64,000 nucleotides of DNA from Ctenosaura bakeri (GCA_948474755.1 CAOLHI010000489.1:496001-560000); one strand, 5' to 3'. Positions 52,751 to 64,000 are shown, counted from the first letter of the stretch. The notes: generated by a model from the sequence alone, not told the origin. Numbers and translations are program-made.

Positions 52751-53206
52751 GGTCATTTCCGCACTGGGCAAGGGAATCGCCCTGTGACGCTACTCACCGG
52801 ACTTTTGGGCTCCCCAGTCTGATCCACGCTTCTCTGTAGCAGTCTGTGGCCACCTCTCCTCACTGCTCCGGGGACAAAAATGGTGGCTTCTGGTTGGTCG
52901 AGGGTCTCAACCAACCACTGAAGCTCGCCAGCCTAAAGCCTGCCCCTGGCAGATTGCAGGCTCGCACCAATGTGAGCCTGTGAATCTGCATATGGAAGCA
53001 GGCTCATGGTGGCGCGCTCCGTGCTTTTGAAAGACCTGTTTTTAGTGGTCTTTCAAAATCACGCTGGATGACCATTTGGGGGTCGTTCGGGAGCGGGCTG
53101 GACTGCTGATCTACGTTCAGTAGGTCTGAGCCAGTCCAGTCCCAGGTGCAGACGTCCTCCCTGGAGAACGCTCTGCCCCATTTAAAAAACCCCCTGTGGA
53201 AATGGC
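52751..53206 (-). mobile_element. Harbinger-like element, family C, copy 3 (empty of LTR)
   Basis: Termini are ggtcatttccgcactggg and ccctgtggaaatggcc, flanked by TAA/TAT. Its reverse complement aligns with the two outer parts of 23435-24819. It reads continuously through the LTR insertion point (+ strand: caaccactgaagctcgccag). This shows the ancestral, uninterrupted form. It carries the donor-like ggtgagt on the minus strand. Confidence 0.82.
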
Positions 53207-53286
53207 CTATGTAACCTCATCTGGCCTGACTCCCCTCTATCTGATGTATTCATCTGTAACTGTTTCATATTCACAATCACTACTTA

Positions 53287-53455
53287 GACCATTTCTGCAC
53301 TACACTATTATAATGCTATTATTCCATTTTCAACATCCTGTGAAATTCTGGGGTTTGTAGTTTCCTGAAGTCCCTTCCTAAAGTGCAAACCCCAGGATTC
53401 CATAGAAGGTTGAAAGTGGAATAATAGCACTATAACAGTCTAGTGCCAAAATGCC
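53287..53455. mobile_element. Harbinger-like palindromic element, family A, copy 6
   Basis: Termini are gaccatttctgcactacac and ctagtgccaaaatgcc, with TTA duplications (53284-53286, 53456-53458). The arms tattccattttcaacatcc / ggttgaaagtggaataata match family A. Confidence 0.85.
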
Positions 53456-54259
53456 TTAGTCACAATTGTGACACTGTTTCCACAGCTTTCCCCAAGCCTA
53501 CTTCACCATCAGATGTGTGGGGAGAAAGAAGTTCATTCTGCCAGCAATTGGAGCACAGCTGAATGATGTTTCCATCAGGTTTGATGGGGCAGAACCAGGA
53601 GAGTATACTTAAGTAAAGAACTGATACAGAATTCTGGATGCTGTTTGTATGTGAGTGTGTGCACAAGAAACCACAATCCTTTGCACAACAACCCCACGGT
53701 TTCCAGAAAACCATGTGGTTTGTGTGTGTGTTTGCGCACATGTGCACGCACACCTGTGTATGGGTATGCAGGACTGCTTTTTCTGCACAGAAAGCAGCAA
53801 TCTTGAACAAACAAAATCTTGCACACACAAAAACAGCCTTGTACCAAGTATCCTGTTCAAAAAATTTGCACAAAAAAATTAGTTGCATGGGAGTTTTGTG
53901 GAAGATTGCTCTTTCCTGCACCAAGAACAGAACAAAACAAAACACCAGCAATTTTGCAAAGTTAACACCATGTAGCTTTTTTTTTTTTTTTTTTTGGTGC
54001 AAGGTTGCTGAATTCTGCACAAGATTTTTCTGTACAGGTTTTTGTGCAAGATTGCTTGTTTTCTGGGAGGGCACAGCAATATTCCACAAAAAGGACTCAT
54101 GGCTATCTGAAAATAATGTTTTATGTACAAAAACTGTAATTCTCATGAAAAAAAAAAGCCCACCCCACATGCATTTCTACACAGAAAAATATCTCCAAAC
54201 ACTTCAAAATGTTTGGATACAAGGCAAGAACTATGCAGAAATATTCATTTTGTCCAGAG

Positions 54260-57200
54260 TGGAGAGAAAACTATGGAAATTATTCAACTCTATCTGCATG
54301 GATGACATAGTCAAATGTTTATACCCCTAACAATAATTATTGCTTATTTTATTTAAATGACAGGGGGGAAATTAAATTCACAAGGACCCAGCTTTGAGTT
54401 CTTATTAAAATCAGATTATTTACACCAGACAAGTCTGGACTCATCTATTGCAGTCTACATTATGTAATTTTACATATACTTAGCTACATGGCAGAGGCAC
54501 TAAAAAATCCTGTTAGTGAATTGCAAAGATGTGCAGTAGGACATTGACAAGAGTGTCCTGATATACATCAGACTGTACCAGTGTGTATTGGCACTCCTTT
54601 GCTGATGTCCTGGTGCACAAATAGTCAAGATGCATGTCAGTCACTTTGCCAGCTCCCCTATCTGTTAACATAACAGTAGTCCCTTACTGGATACCAACAT
54701 TAGGGGACCGTACAATTCCAATACCTGCAGGCGTAAGTCACCAACAGGATGCTGGCTCCTTTTCATAACTCCCAGTTCGATGACTGGTTCCAAATAGAGC
54801 AGCATGACTCAGTCAGCTGGAGGATATGCCTTAGTGTTGTCTTACTGTATTGCAGTTGAATCAGTGTGTTTGCTTTTCTGTATTTAAGGCGCAGAGTTTC
54901 TTTGTTACAAACATCCTACATTTTGGAAAGTTCCATCTGCTCACTATAAGGCATACAAGCAATAACGCTTTGTAGACAATGGGAAGAATTCAGTGCATCT
55001 TGGGACCATAGGGAAATAGCAACTCCGGAAGGTTACCCAGAGGCTGTGTGTGTGTGTTTGTGTGTTAAGAAACAGAGAGAGAGAGAGAGAGAGAGATGAG
55101 GTGAGAAGTTGTTTCATTATGTATCTTTTATGGATCAGGCTTCAGTCTACTCATTTTACGATATGCTTTTTGGCATCAGTTGAGAATGCATCAGGATAAA
55201 GTCCAGTGTACACTTGGCACAGCAGTCATATTTGCCATGTGTACAATAGTGTTTTCAGCTGGAAGCTCATGTGTGTCCATAAACATTGAGCAGATGCATG
55301 GTTCCTGTGAGTATGTCAACTATGACTCATGAGAATTTGAACATGCATGACTTCCTTTAACACTTTTGAGTTCACAGAAGCGAACACTGGTGTGGATAAA
55401 AAACTACAAGTTGTAGAATGTATCAGATTCCTTCTTCACAAAAAAAAAAAAAAAACTTTGAGGGGGGGTTTCCCTGCTCTCCAGGAAAAAAAAAAAAACT
55501 TATTTTCCTCCTGAAGGTTTGTGACTTGCTGTGGCAGTGTAATCTAAGTAGCTATATAAAAATGAAATCACTGCTGTATGCCAGCTTCTGACTTTTATTC
55601 CAACAAGATGTCAGCTTATTTGACAGAAAATTGAATCTACTGCTGTGTCTTCTGTTATTAATCTCCAAGATCTTTGAGCCACAGAACGAGTTCAAGATGG
55701 AATAAGATCACTCATGTTCAGTGGCCATTTTCTTCCCCCTGTTTTGTTTATTAAAGGCTAGAAACAGCTCAAGTATATTTCCTAGTACATTTAAAACACA
55801 GGATGCTATTCCTGAGGTATGGGGCAAAGGCATATCAGCTAAAGAGATTTTGGGGGTAAGTTCTGTGACCTCACAATATGGCTGTGCTCTTGAAATCTCT
55901 GGGGTCTTGTAGTAAGGGATCACAGATTGTGTCTCTCTTTGAGGGATGTTGCCAAGAATATCTGATTTCATTGAGGGCACACTGGCATCCTGTAGGGATT
56001 AAGTGACTGTCAAACAGAAGAGCCTCTCACATTTCTCCTCTGTTGAAAATTAAAGGATTTTTTTAAAAAAGGGAAAGAAAGAAATTGCAATTATATTACC
56101 AAGCAGGCACCCATGGTAGAAATAAGCTTTCAATTCATTAATGGTCAGACCTGGTAGAAGTGTGAGCAGACAGCATTTTCTTTCTTCCTTTTTTAAATCT
56201 CTCATAAAATAACAACACTGCTCCTGATAAAATAAGATGGCAAAAACATAGTGTCATTATCTACCCTGGCAGTTCTCTGGCCTGCTACTGTTTGCTCTGC
56301 TTCTTTACCCAGCACTTCTTAGCACTGGTAAAGTAAATATAATTTGAATTATCTCTCCAGAATGAACATGTTCAATTAAGCTCATAAAATGTAACTGAAG
56401 GGTATAGCTAATCTATACCCTTAAAAGCACAACAGAGTGCAGATGAAAAAGAAAGGCTGAGATAACGCTTTAAGAATCCAAACCGTGTCTGACACCCCCC
56501 TCTAGTGGCCAGTCATCATAAGAAGCACAGAGGATAATTTGCTTTTTTGTTTGGCCATTCATCTTACAGGTTGATGTTCTTGGCTGGAATAGTACAGAAG
56601 AAACCACCTGGAGAAATTCCACTATTTTGTTTGAGAAAACACTTCTTGCCTGCCTCATTAGTTTTTAGATAGTTCACCCAGGCACGATGATGCCATTTTG
56701 CATCGTTTTTTTTTCCTCCAGTGAAATCTGGTAAATCCTCAAGTCCTTGATATTCTTATCCATGCTTTGCCACAAAATAGTGGGAATATTTATATGGCCT
56801 GGTCTAGGCATCGCCATGTTGTCAAGCAGCATTATCCTGTCCCGCAATGTACCCAGAAGCTATAATAGCAACTATAAAAGATTACACCATAGGACTATGC
56901 TGATATTTGCAGGTCTCTAATGGTGAAAAAGAAATCAGATTAGGATGGCATATAGGTATAGCAGCTGTTGACCAGCACTGCACATGAGGCTCTCATGTCT
57001 TGTTTTCCTGCCCCTTTTTGACAACCCTCCCCCCAAAACCTATACAACCTGCCTATCTCTCTCTCCACACTAGACTGTTATAGTGCTATTATTCCACTTC
57101 AGTTCAGTTTAATAGTTCAGTTAATAACAAACTATTTAATAAAAGTTTAATAGTTCAGTTAATAACAAACTATTAAGCTTGTGCATGTTTGCGATTAACT

Positions 57201-58099
57201 GTAATCTTCTAGGATCCAGGACAAATTGTGAGAAGTGGAGTTTATACACTTTTAAATCATTTACAGAGGTGGGGAGGAATATATGAGTTTCAGTGGAATC
57301 ATTCAATGAATAAACATGAGAATATTGATGAGTAAAGCTCTGGTCCCACTTTTGCAGCAAGGTACATCTCAGTTTTATTAACATGAATAAAATCAATGGG
57401 GCTCACATAGGTAGGTCAGTTTCCCTCAAATGGCCCTGAACTACGATACAATTGAAGGCCATACTGGTCCTGTAATGTGCCCCGTAGCGTGAATAATGAG
57501 GTGCTGATGTGATTTGGAAGGATTAAAAAAGGAAGAACAGTAACACGCCTTTAAAGGCTGTCTTTAAAAGATTAGCTAAACGAAGCAGATGGGTAAATGC
57601 CTCCCTGACACCTGGTCTACCACAGTGTATGATCTTTCATTCATACATCATGCAGATAATATGATAAAAGGTGCTTTGTAACCTCTTTTAGTTACTGGTG
57701 CAATTAAGCTCATTTTTCCCTTCCCCTGGCCCAAACTGTGAATGCTAATTCTTCTAGAGCTCTTTACAGTCAAGCACGCCTTTCCAAATAGATGCTATGT
57801 ATGTGAGAGTCTATAAGTGTTCTAAAAGGGCTTTTAGTCTCTCTGATCAAAGTCTGTTGGATTTTTTTTTTTTATTTCATGGATCATTGAGTCGATAGAC
57901 AGTAACAGATCGGCTATGGAGCTGTTATGGCTTATTAATTCAGAGCATGTGCTGGGCTCAGGTGATTGAAATGCATTTAAAAAAAAAAAGGAAAGGAGTC
58001 CTTATGAAATGCAGTTACCAAGTAACACACCTTTTCATGGAGAATGAGTAGGGAACAGATTTTTTGTTCTCTTTTATTTTAGAACTTAGAGCCTGCTAG
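54260..58099 (+). other. Intron stretch, mostly without elements
   Basis: Unique-looking AT-rich sequence with a (TG)n(GA)n microsatellite (55045-55096), poly(A) runs near 55440 and 55485, and a 39-bp fragment of the family A element at 57062-57100 (ccacactagactgttatagt, then gctattattccactt). No exon is recognised. Confidence 0.6.
55045..55096 (+). repeat. (TG)n / (GA)n compound microsatellite
   Basis: Short TG run, a spacer, then about twelve GA units. Confidence 0.9.
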
Positions 58100-58585
58100 G
58101 GTGAGAGGAATCATATTGCTGGAAGAGACCACAAAGACCATTGAGTCCAAACCCCTGGCATACAGGAATACACCATTAAAGTATTTCCAAAAGATGGCCA
58201 CTTAAAAACCTCCAAAAAAAAAAAAAAGGCAAGGGGATCCAACCACTCTCTGAGGTGGCTTATTCCACTGTTGAACTGCTCTTACCATCAAGAAGTTCTT
58301 CCTAATGTTTAGATGGAATCTTGTTTCCTGAAGTTTGAAGCTATCGCTCCATGTCCTAGTTTTGGGAGCAGCAGAAAACAGACTTTCTCCATCCTCCATA
58401 TGACATCTCTTCAAATATTTAAACATAGCTATCATCTCTTAACCTTCGCTTCTCCACACTAAACATACCCAGCTTCCTAAGCTGCTCCATATAGGCTATG
58501 GTTTCCAGGCCTTCTACCATTTTGGTTGCCCTCCTCTGGACACATTCCAGCTTCTCAATATCTTTGTCAAGGTCTGTCATCTCAT
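58100..58585 (-). mobile_element. CR1 retrotransposon 3' end
   Basis: On the minus strand, 58435-58202 is an open segment with [19 protein letters not shown], then FKLQETRFHLNIRKNFLMVR and AVQQWNKPPQRVV. These are the C-terminal residues of CR1 ORF2 (family pattern RFRLNIRKNFFTVRVVxHWNxLP). The flanking 3' end on the + strand (ggaagagaccacaaagacca, ttgagtccaaacccc) is the typical CR1 3' region. The copy is 5'-truncated, with no complete domain. Confidence 0.88.
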
Positions 58586-58737
58586 CAGAGCAAGCCTGGT
58601 CCTTTCAAATCCATGTTGCATACAGTGCTTATGTTAGCCAGCTGTTGTTGTGTGGTCATGGGCATGTTATTCTTCCAGGCAGAGTCACTTTGTGGACAGA
58701 TGGTTGTCTGACAGAACCATCAGGGACATAAGCTGTA

Positions 58738-58860
58738 TAGCAGTAGTTGTGAATCTTTGCTCCTCCAGATATTTTAGATGTCAATTCCCAAAATATCTGA
58801 GCACTGGCCATACTGGGTGAGACTTCCAAAACATCTGGAGTACTAGAGCTTGAGAACCAC
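58738..58860. mobile_element. Short hAT-like inverted-repeat element
   Basis: The left arm is gcagtagttgtgaatctttg, then ctcctccagatattttagat. The right arm is ccaaaacatctggagtacta, then gagcttgagaaccactg. The CAG...CTG ends are consistent with hAT, and a degenerate 8-bp duplication (ctgtatag/ctgtctat) may flank it. Confidence 0.7.
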
Positions 58861-58867
58861 TGCTGTC

Positions 58868-60254
58868 TATAAATAATGGAGGTTTGGGGGATGCTGGTTA
58901 GGGCAACAAGCCAAGTAATTCAAGGGAAACAGCTAGAGAGACTGCCTCTGATACCTTGACTGCTCTAGGTGGCATCTGCTGCCAGAGACAGCTGCTCCAC
59001 TCTGCCTAATGGTAGGGCCAGACCTGACAATAACACTGATCCATCACTGGTAGCTTGGTAACTCTACAAACATGATGAAGCATGGGCCTCACTATATGCG
59101 GGGAGGGGGGGCAGAGCTGTACTTCCATTTTTGTAGTTCTTAATTTCATCTGTCTTTTGTGGTAAAGCTCCCCACTTCAGATAACAAACAATACAAACTT
59201 AACTAGACAGCTTCACAAGCACTTTCTGGTATAGACAACATCACTCCAAACTCTCAAAATTACATAAATTGACCTTGACTGTTCTATGACCTACACAGAT
59301 GCTTATCACCCTCTGAACTATCTGCATAGACCCTTTCCCATTTCCTCTTTGGAAGTGCAGATAAAGACATAACCATATGGAGCAAACTGCACACAGACCC
59401 CACAAGAATCAGTACTATTGACAAAATTCAGCAGTCAACTATCCCTGGCAGATTTTCTCTTTTCTTCCTTGTAATAACATCTGCCTGATGTCTGTCACAT
59501 TCAGTCGTAAGACCAGCTGTCAATCAGGACTTCCTAATACTTATAGCTTTTACTTGGAGTGATGAGGCTATGACCCAATCTCAGCTGAAGGGCAAACCAG
59601 GCTGTTCAGATATAATCGTCCATTCTTGCACTGCTTCAGGATGTCATCCCCTAACTTCTGATCTTGAATCACAGAAGTGAGAACTGGGGCGTAAGGGGAT
59701 TGTCTCCTGCGTCTTGTGGAAGTAGCACAATGAGCCTAGGCATGCTATTATTCTGAAGGAGTCACAAGGGAAACTGTCTCGCATAGAAGGGGCAGGGAGT
59801 GTGAACAAACCTTGGTACAGAAGTGGAAATCCCAGGTGCTGGTGAAATAAAAGTGGGAGGACATAGCTTGTATGAGGAGGTGTTTGGTGTAAACAAACAG
59901 AAACAGACACTTGCTGTGTGCAAAGGAAAACCAGAGTACTCCAAGATCTGAACTTTTCAAATAAGAATAAAGTTTTTCAGCATTGTCCTGAATACTATAG
60001 CCATATCTAATACTGCGTCCCATATGATTTTCCCTTTGTGCTTCTTTTTGGAAAATAGAAACAAACACTAGCTTTAAATCATAGTCCTGCTTCCTTATTT
60101 TTCTTTGTTCATGAAGAATGCCAGAAATATCAGTTGACATCCACCCAAATGACACCAGACATTAACCAAACAAAGGTTAGAAAGCAACTCACATAAAAGA
60201 AAAGTTGAATATTTGATTACTAATGGATAATGAAGCCCATTATTATGTAACTAA
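58868..60254 (+). other. Intron stretch with an unexplained minus-strand open frame
   Basis: No repeat is recognised. The minus-strand open frame at 59748-60155 is listed separately. Confidence 0.5.
59748..60155 (-). CDS. Unassigned minus-strand open frame (135 codons), possible exon
   Basis: The frame contains DISGILHEQRKIRKQDYDLK, LVFVSIFQKEAQRENHMGRS, then IRYGYSIQDNAEKLYSYLKS. Its first two thirds have a balanced, charged composition unlike the surrounding low-complexity frames. The remainder is Phe/Cys-rich and intron-like. I recognise no domain, and I cannot name a splice-site pair with confidence. In mammals LRRC53 lies antisense near or within TNNI3K, from memory, but I see no match to it. 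This may be chance. Confidence 0.2.
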   Translation of the reverse strand: MSFGWMSTDISGILHEQRKIRKQDYDLKLVFVSIFQKEAQRENHMGRSIRYGYSIQDNAEKLYSYLKSSDLGVLWFSFAHSKCLFLFVYTKHLLIQAMSSHFYFTSTWDFHFCTKVCSHSLPLLCETVSLVTPSE

Positions 60255-60815
60255 GGCCCTTTCCGCACGAGCCTGGTGAATTGGTTTGTGCCATTTCTTA
60301 CCGGATTTTCTGGGCTCGAAACAAGGTGGACTTTCCCTCATTTCCTTCCGCACAGCTACTGCGTATGTTCCATTCTGATTCGGAGGAGTGTGAGTTCATG
60401 AATCCACACTGCCTCCGCCGTGGCCACTCCCGCTACTCCCCTCACCCTGCCCCGTCGGCTGTGATTGGTCCTTTTTTTTTTTTTTTGCATGGTTTAGTAC
60501 ATCATTGCGTATGTGCGTAAGCCCATACTACCCCTGGCCCCTCCCATGAGCCCTCCCCTGACCACCAATTCGCATTGGCGTGAATGTACGTATCTGCACC
60601 ACTGTGAGAGTACGAATCGGATCAATCTGGAAAATTGGAAAACTGATTTCTTCCAGTTTTCAAATAGCATGCTTTACCACTGCATGGGGGTGCATTTAGT
60701 CGGAATTACGTGCGGAACGAAGGTAAATAAACCGAACCAAGTCCGCTCCAACGTGCAGAAGACCTCCATGGCAAGACACATTGGTCCACCCTAATAACTG
60801 CGTTCGGAAAAGGCC
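60255..60815 (-). mobile_element. Harbinger-like element, family C, copy 4
   Basis: Termini are ggccctttccgcacgagcc and cgttcggaaaaggcc. TAA lies on the left and GTA on the right. The subterminal ttcttaccggattttctggg is shared with the 52751 copy. The 561-bp interior is longer than other copies and includes a T-run. On the minus strand it carries a donor-like ggtaaga. Confidence 0.75.
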
Positions 60816-61920
60816 GTAGATTCCATATGCTCTTAACCACAGAAATAGGGGTGGGGAGGAGAAAGTAATTAGGGGAAATATTAGCCCAATTCTCTAAAAG
60901 CAAATATCTCGATCAAATAAAGTGATACACTGCTGTTTACTAGAGACCTAAACTCTAGTGAACAAGTCTCTCTAGATTTGTTTGGAAAAGCTTCCAGGCT
61001 CAGCTGACTGCTGTTTATCTATTAGATATGAGCTCTAAAACAAGCAGAAACGGCTGCCAAGATTTACTCTGACCTACTCCTGACCTTCTGAATTTAAACT
61101 GCTCTTGAACTAATACTTTTGCTACCAAAACAAGATGAGGGTAGACTTAACATGCAGCTCCATCATTGTAATCACATTCCCAAGCAGGTTTCTTCTTGAG
61201 CTCAGGTAGAGAACAGAGTGTAAACATGTGGTGGTTGAACCTTTGCCAGGGTGCCAGGATCTAAAGGATGTAACCTCCATGTTTTCAATTAATTTAGTTA
61301 GTGATGTTCTCACTCCTCCCTCTCTCTTTACCTTTCATTAATGTTTGAGCACACAAGTGTTTTTGCATGTTCTTTATGGAATATAATTCGTTCCACAATC
61401 CCATTGCACAGACTTCAGAGAAGACACCCAGATTAAGATCCCAGTCGAGCAGGTGGGATGTAACTTTCCATCAATGAAATTGCATGTCCTCCCTTCCACC
61501 ACAGCAGCTGTCAGCTTAGCTGCTGCTGCTTACCAGTTGGGAGGAGTGGGCACTCCATACGGTGGTAATTCTTACAGAGGGAGGCAATTCATATAGTGAA
61601 AAAGAATCTGGTCTTGGTTTAAGGGAAAAGAAACAAGTGTGCACTTACAGAAGGAATTCATTCCTCTTTTCCTCCCTCTCAGAACCCAGAGCAGCCATGT
61701 CTCCATTGTATGAAGTCCCTCTCCACCCTCTTCTTCCCACTTGTAAGCAACGGTAATCACAGTGGACCCTCACGGGACTTGATAACTCCAGCATGGGATG
61801 TTCTGGATGGAACACAGAGGACAAGAGAACACCTTCTTGTATCTATCCAAAAAGAGACAAAAGCATACATAAGCCCCTTTTGGGCATGCATTAACAGGAT
61901 ATCACTCCCACAGACCTATG
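60816..61920 (+). other. Intron stretch without recognised elements
   Basis: No repeat, exon or RNA gene is recognised. Confidence 0.6.
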
Positions 61921-62133
61921 ACACTCCACAGTTATAGCCCCATTATTCACTTTAACTGTCTTAACTTCATCCTGTGGAAATCTGGGGTTTGTAGTTTTTG
62001 GAAGCCCAAAAGCTCTCTGGCTAAGTATGCTAAATGCCACTCCCTAAACTACAAATCCCAGGATTTCATAGGATATTGCCGTGGCTGTTAACATGGAATA
62101 ATAGCACTATAACAAGGCAGTGTGAAAAGGCCC
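61921..62133. mobile_element. Diverged Harbinger-like palindromic element related to family A
   Basis: The left arm has cacagttatagccccattat, then tcactttaactg, and ggggtttgtagttt. The right arm has ctacaaatcccaggatttca, then acatggaataatagcactat and cagtgtgaaaaggcc. It resembles family A but with a replaced segment near the centre and a decayed left terminus. Confidence 0.6.
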
Positions 62134-62605
62134 CCAATCTGCCTAATCTGGTCATAACACCAGGAGTACCACAGAGTGGGAAATTGCTTATGGATTTTAC
62201 AGTGCCAGACTTTCCATTAGGCGGTGTAAGGCAGTTACCACAGGCAGCTGATTTTGGATGTAATGAAAAGGGATTAAATTCTTATTTTATTTATTTTACT
62301 TCAAGGAGACGTTCTTGTGGAATTTTCCAAAACAACGCCAAAATCATTTGGTTGGCCTTTGGTTTGTGCATTTTGATCAGGGGTATTATATGATAGAGAG
62401 TTCATGTGTGCAACTGTTAGCAAAGATTAAGGAGCAAAGACAAGAATGGTTAAAGAAACAGGTGAAGCCCATATTGCAAGAACTCCATTAAACATAGGAA
62501 AGTTATATAAGAGTGTTAAGCTAACACTGAACTAAACTAGTTGTACTTTTAGTGGAAATGAGAAAGTAAATGAGCAGGAAGAGAAGGGGCTGGAAAGATG
62601 CCTAA

Positions 62606-62740
62606 GGCCATTTCCACACAAGACTGTTATAGTGCTGTTATTCCACATTTGAGGCCCCTCCCTAAACTGCAAACCTCAGGATTCCATAGGATGTTGAAAG
62701 TGGAATAATACCACTATAACAGTCTAGTATGGAAATCGCC
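62606..62740. mobile_element. Harbinger-like palindromic element, family A, copy 7 (deleted)
   Basis: Termini are ggccatttccacacaagac and ctagtatggaaatcgcc, with perfect TAA duplications (62603-62605, 62741-62743). The left arm has lost the tttcaacatcc part, so the element is only 135 bp. Confidence 0.85.
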
Positions 62741-62743
62741 TAA

Positions 62744-64000
62744 GACTATCAGTTTCTGTCTCAACAAGGTTAGGATAAGTGGATGAGAGATGAAGAGGCA
62801 CTGAAAGCTACTTAACTGGTTACTGCCATTTTCTCAAAGACATCTTTAACTCTTTAAGCGCTGAGTGGTGTTGCATTTCTAACAGGAAACAGCTACATGC
62901 TGTTCTGACTCAGGCAGCAAAATACCCTTGGCTGGTCCTAGGTTTCCACCATAAGAAATGTTGCCAATAGAGTTTATTCCTCTGTGAGAATGAAAAGATG
63001 TACATGGCCTAATGGAGCATGAAAGGACATGGAGGACCAGGTAGAGCATGTGTTTGGCTAGTGGAAAACAACTGGATTGCAAGTGTATAATATATAATTT
63101 AAAAGTATATAATAGATGGGTTAAAACAAATCTATAGTTCTTCATGATAAAATAGACATGTTTACATTTCTCACACATAATACTCTACCCCTGAAGGTGA
63201 TATCCATGAAATGGTCATGTCTGAAGTAGTCCTTAGTGTGTTCGAAACTATTTCTTCTAAAGAAAAAAAACTTTTTAGCACAGACTTGATCAATCTGTCT
63301 TCTGTAAAAGTGACAGTGTGTCTTGCTTCTCCTTTTCTATCTAAGGCCATGCTGCTGAGTTTGAGGTGTTTATGAGTAAATATCTCAGAGCAATGTTGAC
63401 TAGAATCAAGCATTTGTAAATCATCTCCTAAAATGCATGACTTGTGCTGATGGCTTTGGGAACACCAGATGCGTGTTACTAGAGGGTTAAACGACATTAC
63501 AATCAAATAAAACCGTATGCCTTCATGAAAAGAAAGAGCTCTGCAGGGCAGGATAAGTGAAGAATACAAAAGAACAACATACACTGCCACAGAAACATCT
63601 TCAGAATACTGACTGTCCTTAACTTGCACCTTGGAAACTTTGTTTCAAAACTCACATGGACTGTTAAACACCACTACCACAACCACCACCAATTCCTGAG
63701 CATCTTTCTTCCCTGGAGAGTTTTAAAAAATGACACTTAACATGAGTTTTTAGTACAAAGGGGAAAATGAAACAAAACCAGTCTGGGGATGGATGTAAAC
63801 TGCTGGGTTCTGAAAGAAGCCTTGGCACAATAACTATACTTTGAAAACAAAGCCTAAACCCAATTATTAATACCAACCAGAGTGAACAAATTATATCAAT
63901 GGAACTTACATAGGTGCTGGTTTATGAATTTTCCATGGATTCAATATGTCTACTATAGTTGGGACTAATGACTGGATATAAGCTAAAGGGTCTTTTTTCT
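62744..64000 (+). other. Intron stretch to the end of the window
   Basis: No repeat is recognised. The only notable item is a 152-codon open frame on the minus strand (63171-63629), listed separately. Confidence 0.5.
63171..63629 (-). CDS. Unassigned minus-strand open frame (152 codons), possible terminal exon
   Basis: The frame has no ATG at its first codon (GTG). It includes DDLQMLDSSQHCSEIFTHKH, then LKLSSMALDRKGEARHTVTF, TEDRLIKSVLKSFFSLEEIV and SNTLRTTSDMTISWISPSGV, and ends at a TGA. The downstream 90 residues look protein-like. The first 60 look intronic, with an acceptor-like tttaaccctctag (minus strand) between them. I recognise no domain. An antisense gene such as LRRC53 is possible by synteny only. 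Confidence 0.25.
   Translation of the reverse strand: MQVKDSQYSEDVSVAVYVVLLYSSLILPCRALSFHEGIRFYLIVMSFNPLVTRIWCSQSHQHKSCILGDDLQMLDSSQHCSEIFTHKHLKLSSMALDRKGEARHTVTFTEDRLIKSVLKSFFSLEEIVSNTLRTTSDMTISWISPSGVEYYV

Larger units (their letters stand above)
52480..54260. repeat. Cluster of inverted 'GTGCAAGATTGC' motifs flanking two transposons
   Basis: In 52590-52690 and 53640-54110 the motif gtgcaagattgct and its complement gcaatcttg(t/c)aca recur many times in both orientations. They are interspersed with tttctgcaca, tgcacaa and (TG)n runs. Two Harbinger-like elements (52751-53206, 53287-53455) sit between the two parts. Open frames up to about 230 codons here are low-complexity (Cys/Phe/Lys/Thr-rich) and read in both strands, so they are not credible genes. 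Confidence 0.5.

Noticed and set aside
53460..54330. 230-codon frames on both strands
   Set aside because: Low-complexity Cys/His/Lys/Phe-rich products of the inverted TGCA/GCAATCTTGC repeats. Open on both strands, no domain.

Overview
The window is vertebrate nuclear DNA, most likely from a squamate reptile and plausibly an iguanian lizard. It lies inside TNNI3K, the cardiac troponin I-interacting kinase gene, read on the + strand. Ten consecutive internal coding exons lie between positions 32 and 20450. They encode the last ankyrin repeats, the linker, and the N-terminal half of the tyrosine-kinase-like domain: glycine loop, VAIK lysine, alpha-C glutamate and the HRD catalytic loop. Every junction has GT/AG splice sites and compatible phases. 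The rest of the kinase domain (DFG, APE) and the C-terminal tail were not found. Positions 20451 to 64000 therefore read as one intron, or part of one, longer than 43.5 kb.

The squamate assignment rests on repeat content recalled from lizard genomes, not on a search. There are 5S-rRNA-derived and tRNA-derived SINEs with similar 3' tails, a 5'-truncated L1, a CR1 3' end, hAT-like and Tigger-like elements, and many short DNA transposons. The transposons share termini of the form GGCC(A/C)TTTCYGCAC and have 3-bp target duplications, like PIF/Harbinger elements.

Layout. 1-20450: exons and small to medium introns with scattered SINEs and inverted-repeat elements. 20451-31540: SINEs, microsatellites, and a GC-rich block at 23435-24819 that is a Harbinger-like element split by a solo LTR. 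34990-35400: a decayed C2H2 zinc-finger sequence. 36171-37042: a Tigger-like element with an internal minisatellite. 38500-44900: several Harbinger-like elements, SINEs, and a 215-bp palindrome with hammerhead-ribozyme-like cores. 45230-47656: a dead L1. 47.7-54.3 kb: more inverted-repeat elements and odd AT-rich palindromic repeats. 54.3-64.0 kb: mostly plain intron with a CR1 end, four Harbinger-like copies or fragments, and two minus-strand open frames of unknown status.

No operon, CRISPR array or novel enzymatic system is visible. The most informative signals are the mobile-element archaeology: nested insertions with intact target duplications and an empty-site paralog in the same window, one terminal repeat shared by five different interiors, the hammerhead-like palindrome and the zinc-finger relic.
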